This document shows, piece by piece, positions 55,968 through 64,000 of a DNA stretch of 64,000 bases. Position 1 is the first letter of the stretch, and each line of letters starts with the position of its first letter. Location: positions 274,743,079 to 274,807,078 of the forward strand of contig NC_057796.1 in the NCBI RefSeq assembly GCF_018294505.1, written 5' to 3'. Made by a program: the position numbers and the translations under genes. Origin of the DNA: Triticum aestivum (lineage: Eukaryota > Streptophyta > Magnoliopsida > Poales > Poaceae). Under the pieces are notes generated by a model. It was not told the DNA's origin, made no database searches, and worked only from the letters and a program-made list of their open reading frames with translations.

Positions 55968-56244
55968 CGGATTCACACGCTGCTGACCGACATGTTCGAT
56001 GTTGATTCATGTATGCCTGTCCCCATACGTTAGTGCCGCTTTGGGTTCACGACTAGCCATGTCGGCCCGGGTTCTCTGTCATATGGATGCTAGCGACATT
56101 GTCATATACGTGAGCCAAAAGGCGCAAACGGTCCCGGGCCATGGTAAGGCGACACCCGTGGGAGTACCGTGCGTGAGGCCGCAATGTGATATGAGGTGTT
56201 ACAGGCTAGATCGGTGTGACTTGGAATCGGGGTCCTGACAGCGT

Positions 56245-56257
56245 TGGCATCAGAGCC
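56245..56257 (+). other. Primer binding site, initiator-Met tRNA type
   Basis: TGGCATCAGAGCC, four bases after the LTR end. One base differs from TGGTATCAGAGC. Confidence 0.8.
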
Positions 56258-56680
56258 GGACTGCCTGTAGGTGCGATAAGCCAAACTGGCCGATGTCGAG
56301 TCTAGAAATGCTTTAGTTATGTGTAGGGGAATTGATTGTGGGAGGGAACGTAAGGTGCTTTTACTCCTTTACCTCATGCCCTCTGATCTGAGTCATACTC
56401 TTCTCATTCTACGCGGGTTAAGGACTAGGCTCTCTCCTCTCTATCAGGTTCACGTGTTACTAATCCGTAGTAACTTATAGGATTGTTGGTTCCATGCTTC
56501 GGTTCAGTTTCTACTACCCTAGTATGTTGTCGGTTGAACCAGAACCTTGACATGATGTTGTTGAGTGGTATTGCAAACTGTTGCGAATGTCTCAAATCCT
56601 TTTTCCCGAGCATTTACAACCGTTATGATGTCCAAATTCTCCTAGAAATACTAATGCCTTGTATTATTTCGTGCTTTCAG
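56258..56680 (+). other. 5' leader of the Tekay-type element
   Basis: No ORF with an ATG start of note. It ends in ATTATTTCGTGCTTTCAG directly before the ATG at 56681, which reads as a good 3' splice site. Confidence 0.55.
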
Positions 56681-57454
56681 ATGGCCACCCGTTCCCAGAA
56701 CCAAGTGGTTCGTCTGACCCGGTGCATCGGCGTACCTGGTCACACGGCCATGTTGGTCCGAGTGATGGTTGAGACAGGCTATCGTTGGTATCCCGAGTAT
56801 ACCGTCGAGGAGCAGTTCCGAGACTTTAATCAAAGTCAGTATCTTTGCACAGTCAGGATCTTCCCATCCTACCCTGGAGCCACTGAACCCCTCCATTGCT
56901 CTTATGGACTTGGGGTTACTATCGAGATGTCTGTGCAGGACGCAGCTTACTCAATGATGACTATCATGCGAGCCAGAACTGCCTTGCTTCAGAACACCGA
57001 CTTCTGCTATATGCCAGCAGCACTCCCTGGGGCACAGGGGTACTATCAGGCCACTTACTGTGATTCTACCCATGAGGGCTCACTACTCCGTACCACCACC
57101 GAGATGCTTGAGGACAAGGACCGTGAGAATCGTGCCTTGCGAATGGAGCTCTTTAATGCTCGTGCTGATCACTGGGCCACACTGACACGGTTTGCACCTG
57201 CCGTGCAAGCTGGGTTCATGGACATGAGGGACATATATCCCGTGCGATCTGGCCTGCCAGAATGTATGGAATGGCGTGATGTAGGAGGCATCACCCCTCC
57301 TCGTGGACCCCGTCTGCCACCGTTTGTTGGACCAAGGCCACACCCGAGTCCCTATGGACCGCAGGCTCCACAGGACCGACTGTTTCCGGATGATCATGTT
57401 CAGCTCCCAGGACATGGCGGTGACTTCTATGAGGATTACTACGGAGACGTCTGA
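56681..57454 (+). CDS. Extra ORF upstream of gag, function unknown
   Basis: 257 codons from ATG 56681 (MATRSQNQVVRL). The reading frame is open further upstream but without an ATG in a sensible place, and the ATG follows a splice-acceptor-like sequence. Residues about 37-97 run P-x-Y...EEQF, then QYLCTVRIF, a turn, HCSYGLGVTIEM, then a helix VQDAAYSMMTIMRA: an alpha-beta-beta-beta-alpha layout like double-stranded-RNA-binding domains, though without their basic KKxAK signature. Residues 105-175 are helical, and the C-terminus (about 190-257) is Pro/Gly/Tyr/Asp-rich. I recall similar proteins of unknown function in Triticeae repeats. It is intact, as is gag-pol beside it. Coding status rests on length and intactness only. 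Confidence 0.65.
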   Translation: MATRSQNQVVRLTRCIGVPGHTAMLVRVMVETGYRWYPEYTVEEQFRDFNQSQYLCTVRIFPSYPGATEPLHCSYGLGVTIEMSVQDAAYSMMTIMRARTALLQNTDFCYMPAALPGAQGYYQATYCDSTHEGSLLRTTTEMLEDKDRENRALRMELFNARADHWATLTRFAPAVQAGFMDMRDIYPVRSGLPECMEWRDVGGITPPRGPRLPPFVGPRPHPSPYGPQAPQDRLFPDDHVQLPGHGGDFYEDYYGDV

Positions 57455-57798
57455 GTTGGTAGTAGCTCTACTAGTATTGTAACAGTTGTAATCTCCACAG
57501 TCCTGCGTGTCTTGTGGGATACGACTTGGTGTGTATCACGTTCCGGAGGTGTAGAAAAATAATGTATAGGAGCTTGGAATGCCTCTGATGAGATGTATCG
57601 TCCTTCATCGTAGCTGTACCTTGGCCTGGGCTTGTACTAAACTATGTATGGCGTGTATGACCGTTGGTATATGTATGTTGCCATGTTACCATGTCATACT
57701 GATGGTCATCTCTGCATTCCGTGTTATCCATTACATTCCGCATTTCCCTATCAAGATTTAGCCATCCCCGTCTAAACCGTTGCTTTGTTCCTCCTAGG
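57455..57798 (+). other. Spacer between extra ORF and gag
   Basis: 344 bp, AT-richer than the flanking ORFs. It ends in GCTTTGTTCCTCCTAG|G just before the gag ATG at 57799, again like a 3' splice site. Confidence 0.5.
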
Positions 57799-60700
57799 AT
57801 GGTTAACACCCGCAACAACCCTGCTGTCCAGGCGCAGGATGAAGCCAATGCAGCCAGGGCGGAGGATCTGCCCCAACCGCCTTCACTGGCCGAAGTTATG
57901 CTGGAGGCAGAAAGAAACAAGCGTGAGACTAACCGCTTGCTAGAGCGAATTGAGCAGAATACTGCACGTCACCAGAGGGACGACCTGGTGTCCATCAATG
58001 ACTTTATCAAGCTGTACCCACCGAAGTTCAACCACTCCGTCGAGCCCCTTGATGCGGATGATTGGCTTCGCAGCATCACCCATAAGCTACGTTCTGCTAA
58101 CGTAGCCGAAGCTGATAAGGTTACCTACGCTGCCTATCACCTCGAAGGCCCTGCTAGCCTTTGGTGGGAGAACTTTGAGGCTATGCGCCCAGCTGGCCAA
58201 ATCACTACTTGGGCTGAATTCAGTGAGGCTTTCCGTGAGCATCACATTCCGGAGGGTCTCATAGATCGTAAGCGGGAAGAATTCTGCAACTTCACCCAAG
58301 GCAGACTGACCGTGGATGCTTACAGCCGTGAGTTTGGAAATCTAGCACGCTATGCTCCTGAAGAGGTATCCACCGACGCCAAGAAGCAGGCAAGGTTCCG
58401 CAAGGGACTTAGCCCCGAGCTTCGCCGTGATCTCCGTCTGCATGAGTGCACCTCTTTCCAGAAGTTGGTCAATAAGGCCATCAGTGCCGAGACAGGACAA
58501 ACTGACTATGACGCTGCACGCAAGCACTCTCGTGACTTTGGTTCCTCATCTGGCTCCGGATCCCAGAAGCGCCGGGTCTGGATTCCAAATACTGCTCTGC
58601 CACCCAGGTTCACTCCGAGGCCATCCTTCGAGGCGCCTCGCCCCAACCAGCAGCATGCACCGCCCAAGGTTTATGGTGGCCCCGCTGCTAATGCTGCTCC
58701 ACGCCCCAATATTGTGACATGCTTCAAGTGTGGAGAAACGGGTCACTATCAGCGCGAGTGCCCCCGAAACAACCTCAATCAACCTGGACAGTCCGTTGGC
58801 CGTGGTAAGCCAGCAGGAAAGACTTACTACGCCAAGCCAGCCACCACTGCACGTGGCCATGTCAACTATGTCTCAGCTGAAGGAACTCATGAGGATCCCA
58901 ACGTCGTCCTTGGTACGCTCCTTGTTAATTGCCATCCGGCAACTGTTCTTTTCGATACTGGAGCATCTCATTCATTTATCTCTGAGAGCTATGCTCGATT
59001 ACACAACACCACATTTAGTGACATGCCTACTTCCATGGAAGTTCAAACTCCTGGTTCTAGATGGCAAACCTCTAAGATAAGCCATGGAAATGAAATTCTT
59101 GTTGACAGACTGGTCTTCCTTGCATCACTAATAGCTCTCAAGTCCTCGGACATAAACATCATCTTGGGTATGGACTGGATGTCAGCCCATTATGCTAAGA
59201 TTGATTGCTCCACTAGAACTGTTCAACTCACCCATCCGTCGGGCAAGACAGTCAATGTTTTGACCCGAGTGTCTAAACGTCAGCTTTACTCATTAAATGC
59301 CAACCCTCTTCCAGACCTCGAAGATGTGCCGGTAGTCCGTGACTTCCCGGATGTCTTCCCTGAAGAACTGCCAGGTATTCCACCTGACAGGGATGTTGAG
59401 TTCGTGATAGACCTTGTTCCAGGAACCGTCCCAATCTCTAGAAGACCCTATAAGATGGCACCCCTAGAGTTAGCCGAGCTTAAGAAACAACTCGATGAGT
59501 CCTTGAAAAAGGGTTTCATCCGTCCCAGTTCTTCTCCGTGGGCTTGCCCCGTCCTCTTCGTCAAGAAGAAGGATGGTACGGATCGGATGGTTGTAGATTA
59601 CCGACCCGTCAACCTAGTAACCATCAAGAACAAGTATCCGCTTCCCAGGATCAACGACCTGTATGATCAGCTCGCTGGATCCTCAGTCTTTTCTAAAATG
59701 GATTTGAGGTTGGGCTACCATCAAATCAAAATCAGGAACGGGGACATCCCTAAAACGGCCTTTGTTACTCGTTATGGCCAATACGAGTATACAGTCATGT
59801 CCTTCGGGTTAACCAATGCTCCAGCCACCTTTTCTCGCTTGATGAACTCGATCTTCATGGAGTACTTAGACAAGTTCGTCGTGGTTTACCTCGATGATAT
59901 CCTTATCTACTCGAAGAACGAGGAAGAGCATGCCGAACATCTTAGACTTGTGTTAGAAAAACTCAGAGAGCATCGCCTTTATGCCAAGTTCTCCAAGTGC
60001 GAATTTTGGTTGCCAGAAGTGACCTACCTAGGCCACGTGATCTCTGGTAAAGGTATTGCTGTCAATCCCGAACGAGTTCAAGCCATCCTTGACTGGACTC
60101 CCCCTGAAACGGTCAAGCAAGTTCGGAGTTTCCTTGGCTTAGCGAGCTACTGCCGTCGCTTCGTCGAGAATTTCTCCAAGGTTGCTAAACCTCTAACCGA
60201 ACTCCTCAAGAAAGATAAGAAGTTCGAGTGGACCCCACAGTGCGAGTTCAGCTTTCAGGAACTGAAAAGACGCCTGACGTCTGCCCCCGTACTCGTACCA
60301 CCAGATTTTTCTAAAGACTTTGTTATTTATTGCGACGCCTCGCGACAAGGACTAGGTTGCATACTCATGCAAGACCGTCATGTGATTGCCTACGCTTCCC
60401 GACAGTTGCGTCCACATGAGGATAATTATCCCACACATGATCTAGAGCTTGCAGCCGTAGTCCATGCTCTCAAAACATGGCGACATTACCTTCTCGGTAA
60501 CCGTTGCGAGATTTTCACCGACCATCAGAGTCTGAAATACATTTTCACCCAACCGGATTTGAATCTCAGGCAAAGACGTTGGGTCGAGTTGATCTCAGAC
60601 TACGACTTAGAAATAACTTACACCCCGGGCAAAGCCAACGTCATGGCTGATGCGCTAAGCCGTAAATCCTATTGTAACAACTTGATGTTACAACAAAGCC

Positions 60701-62274
60701 AACCACTTCTCCACGAGGAATTCTGTAAGCTTAACCTTCACATTGTTCCTCAAGGATTTCTATCCACCCTGGTGGCGAAACCTACCCTTACGGATCAGAT
60801 CATTAAAGCTCAGAAGGTAGATCCGGGAATCTCCCGCATTAAGAGAAACATCAAGAAAGGAGTTGCGGATTGTTTCTCCGTTGATGACCAAGGTGTCGTG
60901 TTCTTTGGAGACCGCCTAGTGGTTCCTAAGGTGCGCAACCTGAGGCGATTGATCCTTAAAGAAGCTCATGAATCTCCTCTCACCATTCATCCCGGTAGTA
61001 CTAAAATGTATCAAGACCTACGCCAGAGGTTTTGGTGGACTAGGATGAAGAGAGAAATTGCTCAATTCATTGCTAATTGCGACGTCTGCCGACGTGTTAA
61101 AGCAGAGCATCAGCGACCTGCTGGCACCCTTCAGCCTCTGGCTATTCCTGAATGGAAATGGGATAAAATCGGTATGGATTTCATTACTGGGTTCCCCAGG
61201 ACCAAGAGGGGAAACAATGCTATCTTCGTTGTTGTCGATCGTCTTTCCAAAGTAGCCCACTTCCTACCTGTTCGTGAGAGTATAACCGCTAGCCAGCTAG
61301 CAGACTTGTACATCTCCCGAATAGTGTCTCTGCATGGTGTTCCATTGGAAATTAACTCAGACCGTGGAAGTCTCTTCACCTCTCGATTTTGGGAAAGTTT
61401 CCAAAATGCTATGGGAACTCGTCTCTCTTTTAGCACCGCCTTTCACCCTCAATCAAGTGGTCAGGTAGAACGAGTTAATCAAATTCTGGAGGATATGCTC
61501 CGAGCTTCTGTCATCTCCTTCGGCATGGATTGGGAGAAATGCCTTCCATTCGCCGAGTTCGCTTATAACAATAGTTACCAAGCTAGTTTGGGCAAAGCCC
61601 CTTTCGAGGTTCTCTATGGACGAAAATGTCGAACGCCTCTTAACTGGTCAGAGACCGGGGAAAGACAACTCTTTGGCCCGGATATGATTCAGGAAGCAGA
61701 AGAGCAGGTTCGCATTATTCGTGAGAAATTGAAAGCAGCCCAATCTCGCCAAAAGAGCCATTATGATCGCAAACATAAGGCTATGACTTTTGAGGTTGAC
61801 GAGAAGGCTTACCTTCGGGTGACTCCTTTAAAGGGAACCCATCGATTCGGTATCAAAGGCAAATTGGCTCCTCGTTACATTGGACCCTTTCGCATTCTTG
61901 CCAAGCGAGGAGAAGTTGCCTACCAATTGGAACTTCCTCCGCATCTTTCCAAGGTTCATGACGTCTTCCACGTTTCCCAACTCAGGCGTTGCTTCTCGGA
62001 TCCTATCCGTGGAGTGGACCACGAAACGCTTGATCTCCAAGATAATCTCACATATCGGGAGTATCCCGTTCGAATCCTTGATCAAGCCGAGCGTACCACT
62101 CGACGCCGAAACATCAAGTTTCTCAAAGTTCAATGGTCACACCATTCCGAGGAAGAAGCTACTTGGGAAAGGGAGGATCGTCTTCGACTTGAGTACCCCA
62201 CCTTCTTCCCAACGGATCCTAAATCTCGGGACGAGATTCTTTTGAGTGGGGGTGAGTTGTCACATCCTAGTTAG
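57799..62274 (+). CDS. gag-pol: Gag-pol polyprotein with chromodomain, intact
   Basis: 1491 residues from ATG 57799 ([13 protein letters not shown]). An in-frame earlier start (57721) is a non-ATG codon upstream of a splice-acceptor-like site. Gag domain about 80-250 ([21 protein letters not shown]). Zinc knuckle at 308 ([14 protein letters not shown]). Protease Asp 386 ([11 protein letters not shown]). Reverse transcriptase about 560-740 with YLDD at 697-700. RNase H from Asp 846 ([11 protein letters not shown]). Integrase HHCC about 1055-1100, then Asp 1127, Asp 1188 and Glu 1224 (35 residues between the last two). Chromodomain about 1415-1470 ([31 protein letters not shown]). All catalytic residues are present and there is no stop. 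The last residues are read through the polypurine tract into the 3' LTR. The chromodomain would target integration to marked heterochromatin. Confidence 0.95.
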   Translation: MVNTRNNPAVQAQDEANAARAEDLPQPPSLAEVMLEAERNKRETNRLLERIEQNTARHQRDDLVSINDFIKLYPPKFNHSVEPLDADDWLRSITHKLRSANVAEADKVTYAAYHLEGPASLWWENFEAMRPAGQITTWAEFSEAFREHHIPEGLIDRKREEFCNFTQGRLTVDAYSREFGNLARYAPEEVSTDAKKQARFRKGLSPELRRDLRLHECTSFQKLVNKAISAETGQTDYDAARKHSRDFGSSSGSGSQKRRVWIPNTALPPRFTPRPSFEAPRPNQQHAPPKVYGGPAANAAPRPNIVTCFKCGETGHYQRECPRNNLNQPGQSVGRGKPAGKTYYAKPATTARGHVNYVSAEGTHEDPNVVLGTLLVNCHPATVLFDTGASHSFISESYARLHNTTFSDMPTSMEVQTPGSRWQTSKISHGNEILVDRLVFLASLIALKSSDINIILGMDWMSAHYAKIDCSTRTVQLTHPSGKTVNVLTRVSKRQLYSLNANPLPDLEDVPVVRDFPDVFPEELPGIPPDRDVEFVIDLVPGTVPISRRPYKMAPLELAELKKQLDESLKKGFIRPSSSPWACPVLFVKKKDGTDRMVVDYRPVNLVTIKNKYPLPRINDLYDQLAGSSVFSKMDLRLGYHQIKIRNGDIPKTAFVTRYGQYEYTVMSFGLTNAPATFSRLMNSIFMEYLDKFVVVYLDDILIYSKNEEEHAEHLRLVLEKLREHRLYAKFSKCEFWLPEVTYLGHVISGKGIAVNPERVQAILDWTPPETVKQVRSFLGLASYCRRFVENFSKVAKPLTELLKKDKKFEWTPQCEFSFQELKRRLTSAPVLVPPDFSKDFVIYCDASRQGLGCILMQDRHVIAYASRQLRPHEDNYPTHDLELAAVVHALKTWRHYLLGNRCEIFTDHQSLKYIFTQPDLNLRQRRWVELISDYDLEITYTPGKANVMADALSRKSYCNNLMLQQSQPLLHEEFCKLNLHIVPQGFLSTLVAKPTLTDQIIKAQKVDPGISRIKRNIKKGVADCFSVDDQGVVFFGDRLVVPKVRNLRRLILKEAHESPLTIHPGSTKMYQDLRQRFWWTRMKREIAQFIANCDVCRRVKAEHQRPAGTLQPLAIPEWKWDKIGMDFITGFPRTKRGNNAIFVVVDRLSKVAHFLPVRESITASQLADLYISRIVSLHGVPLEINSDRGSLFTSRFWESFQNAMGTRLSFSTAFHPQSSGQVERVNQILEDMLRASVISFGMDWEKCLPFAEFAYNNSYQASLGKAPFEVLYGRKCRTPLNWSETGERQLFGPDMIQEAEEQVRIIREKLKAAQSRQKSHYDRKHKAMTFEVDEKAYLRVTPLKGTHRFGIKGKLAPRYIGPFRILAKRGEVAYQLELPPHLSKVHDVFHVSQLRRCFSDPIRGVDHETLDLQDNLTYREYPVRILDQAERTTRRRNIKFLKVQWSHHSEEEATWEREDRLRLEYPTFFPTDPKSRDEILLSGGELSHPS
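62244..62257 (+). other. Polypurine tract overlapping the end of gag-pol
   Basis: GAGTGGGGGTGAGT directly before the LTR. It is also coding (SGGE), and the stop TAG is at 62272-62274 inside the LTR. Confidence 0.75.
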
Positions 62275-64000
62275 TTCATGCATCAGAGTGTTGCATCATG
62301 TCTATATTTCACAGAAACCTGAAATGGGAATGCCAGAAAACCCCCAGCACCCCCCCTGGAACAACTAGGGTTTACTAAATTTTTTTCCAATGAACCTGAA
62401 ATGCCCTCCATAAATGTTCACCACCTTTGGTCTTGGCTAAAACCTCTGCCAAAAATGGTTTCATATTTTTGGAGGCCATCTTGGATTTTTGCACAAGCCA
62501 TAAGTATTTGCATTTGGGCATTTTAAATGCTATAAATATTTTTAAATGTCCAAATAATCTTGAAGGTATTTTTAGGCTGTTGGGAATAATCTCAAAGGTG
62601 CCTCAGAATATTTTCAGGATTTTTCCAAATGAAATAGTATTTTTACTATTTCAAAACACAGTACAGAAATAAATAAAAAAAGAGAAAAGAACAGAAGGCA
62701 GAAAACTTACCTGGCAGCCCACCTGGCGGCCCAGCACTGTGCTGGCCCGCGCCAGTCAGCTGCCTGCTCTCGCCAGAGCAGGCAGAGAGGTGACGCCGGC
62801 GAGCGTGAGCTCGCCACGGCGCCAGCAGCTTGCCGCCCCGCCGCGGATGAGCTGGCCGACCTCCCTCGACGCGCCCCGAGCCCCTGGACATTGCCATTCT
62901 CCCCCATCGCCTCTCCCTCGCCTTCTCCCTACCATGGCCGACGCCGCCGCAGCCACCTCACCGGAGTAACCGCGGCCACCATCGACCTCGCACCGTACTA
63001 ACGTGTCCTACAGCACCGCCGTCACCCACTCCTTCGAGCAAGCCGAGCCCCGAGCGCTCGTTTGCCCCGAAGCTCCGTCACCGACCTCGCCTTCGCCGCT
63101 CACCGTCGGAGATCCCCTCCGCCGTCGCCACTGCTACAGCTCGTCTCCGACCTCGCCGTCTGCTCCGTCGCAACCGCCGTGAGCATGGCCACCTTTCCAT
63201 CCTCTCCTCTCTCTCTCTCGAGCTCTGCAGCCACCGCACGAAGTTCACCCGAACGCGCCGCCGCACGAGCTCGTCGCCGACAAGGCTCCGGCCATCCAAC
63301 GGCCACACCACCGTAGCCATTAGCTTCACCGCAACGCCAGGAACCCGTAGCGCCATCGCATGTCCCTCGCCGTGCTCTCTAGCTACGGTTTCAACCACGC
63401 CCGTACTCCGGCAGCCACACGGCTCGTCGCCGGCGTCGATTCCGGCGACCCCGAGCTCCACTACCACCACCAGTCGACGCGGTTCGCCCCCAGCTACACA
63501 TAGGTACTCTCCGCCGTCCTTTTGGTCGCCGGAGGGGGATCCCGCACTCCACCGCCGCGTCTGGACGTCGCCGGCGGCTAAACGCCGGCGAGTCAACGTG
63601 GTTTGACCACGGTTTAACCCCCCCAGGGTCACTGACGAGTGGGGCCCGCCTGCTAACTAATCTGAGTTAGAGTTAAAACTAATCCTAATTAACTAATTAC
63701 CTAACAGTGACACTGACACAGGGGACCCACACGTCAGGATTGACCTGGACGACCCCGTTGACCTGCTGACGTCACACTGACGTCAGGCTGACGCAGTAAA
63801 GCTTTTACTGGAATTATTCTTATATTGGAAATTCCAGAAATTATCACAAACTTCAAAAAATCATAGAAAATAATCTATAGCTCAGAATGAAAAGATTTAT
63901 ATATGAAAAATGATCAGAAAAATCCACTCTATCCATCTGTACTGGTTTCATGCATGATTAAGCAAGTTAACCTACTGTTTTATACAGAACAAGATAAAGC
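62258..64000 (+). repeat. 3' LTR of the Tekay-type element, cut by the window end
   Basis: 1743 bp matching 52182-53921 with three one-base homopolymer differences (a T near 62466, an A near 62684, a C near 63623). The remaining 2.3 kb and the right TSD lie outside. Confidence 0.95.

Larger units (their letters stand above)
52182..56240 (+). repeat. 5' LTR of the Tekay-type element (4059 bp)
   Basis: It starts TGTCACATCC and ends GGTCCTGACA, with TGTCA/TGACA as perfect terminal inverted repeats. A GC-rich core (about 52630-53560) is flanked by AT-rich DNA. Several open frames in the GC-rich core (for example minus 53518-53000) reflect composition and are not called. Exon-like segments are noted separately. 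Confidence 0.92.
52182..64000 (+). mobile_element. Young Tekay/Del-type chromovirus, complete except 3' LTR end
   Basis: 5' LTR 52182-56240, PBS, extra ORF, intact gag-pol with chromodomain, PPT, and 3' LTR from 62258 running off the window. The element inserted into the linker of the Sirevirus pol. Left flank ACAAG (52177-52181) is the candidate TSD. Over the 1743 bp of LTR available twice I find no substitution, only three one-base indels in homopolymers, so insertion is very recent or some indels are assembly noise. Confidence 0.93.

Noticed and set aside
1..64000. Host genes, tRNA genes, MITEs and DNA transposons
   Set aside because: I looked for exon-rich host ORFs, terminal inverted repeats with TA or longer duplications, and tRNA-like cloverleaf boxes, and found nothing that retroelement annotation does not explain. 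Short MITEs in decayed regions could have been missed by eye.

Overview
The window is a block of nested LTR retrotransposons typical of Triticeae (wheat, Aegilops, barley) intergenic DNA. The best family marker is the copia Angela/BARE/WIS LTR, recognisable in several copies. I found no convincing host gene, tRNA, rRNA, CRISPR array or DNA transposon. Family names other than Angela are tentative, because they rest on memory of LTR ends rather than on a search.

Layout, left to right. (1) 1-6583: 3' part of a Ty3-gypsy Tat-lineage element (Fatima-like) on +, with broken RNase H/integrase, a spliced antisense gene and the 3' LTR. It lies in an Angela copy (A, minus), of which the PBS region and 5' LTR remain (6584-9898). 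That LTR is split by an Athila-type solo LTR (6853-8362, TSD AGTAC). (2) 9899-10211: scrap of a third Angela-type LTR. (3) 10212-18394: Angela C (minus), nearly complete but decayed, with its 5' LTR truncated. (4) 18395-31689: 3' half of an Athila-type element (+), split by a complete non-autonomous Fatima-like element (20152-29251, minus, TSD ATGAG). (5) 31690-45187: scrambled Angela sequence, part minus and part plus, hosting a complete Athila-type element (31967-41550, TSD CCAAC) and a solo LTR (43451-45016, TSD GACAG). (6) 45188-52181: 3' part of a copia Sirevirus/Maximus-like element (minus) with arrays of a short palindrome, a spliced extra gene and decayed pol. (7) 52182-64000: a very young chromovirus of Tekay/Del type (+), with a complete 4.06-kb 5' LTR, an extra ORF, an intact 1491-residue gag-pol with chromodomain, and a 3' LTR cut by the window end.

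Order of insertion, from nesting: an old Angela-type LTR received Angela A and Angela C. Fatima-like and solo-LTR elements followed into these, and the Athila-type elements into another Angela. The Sirevirus entered the Angela pol fragment, and the Tekay element entered the Sirevirus last. Only the Tekay element looks fully autonomous. The 9.6-kb Athila-type and 9.1-kb Fatima-like elements have complete LTRs and TSDs but no reverse transcriptase or integrase, so they would need enzymes in trans.

The points most worth a second look are: the palindrome arrays of the Sirevirus, inverted between LTR and intron; a conserved GC palindrome just upstream of TATA in several Athila-type LTRs, with a further copy upstream of an internal ORF; second polypurine tracts about 2 kb upstream of the 3' LTR in two Athila-type families; the promoter-bearing, intron-containing antisense genes of the Fatima-like elements; and the extra ORF upstream of gag in the Tekay element, whose predicted layout resembles a dsRNA-binding fold.
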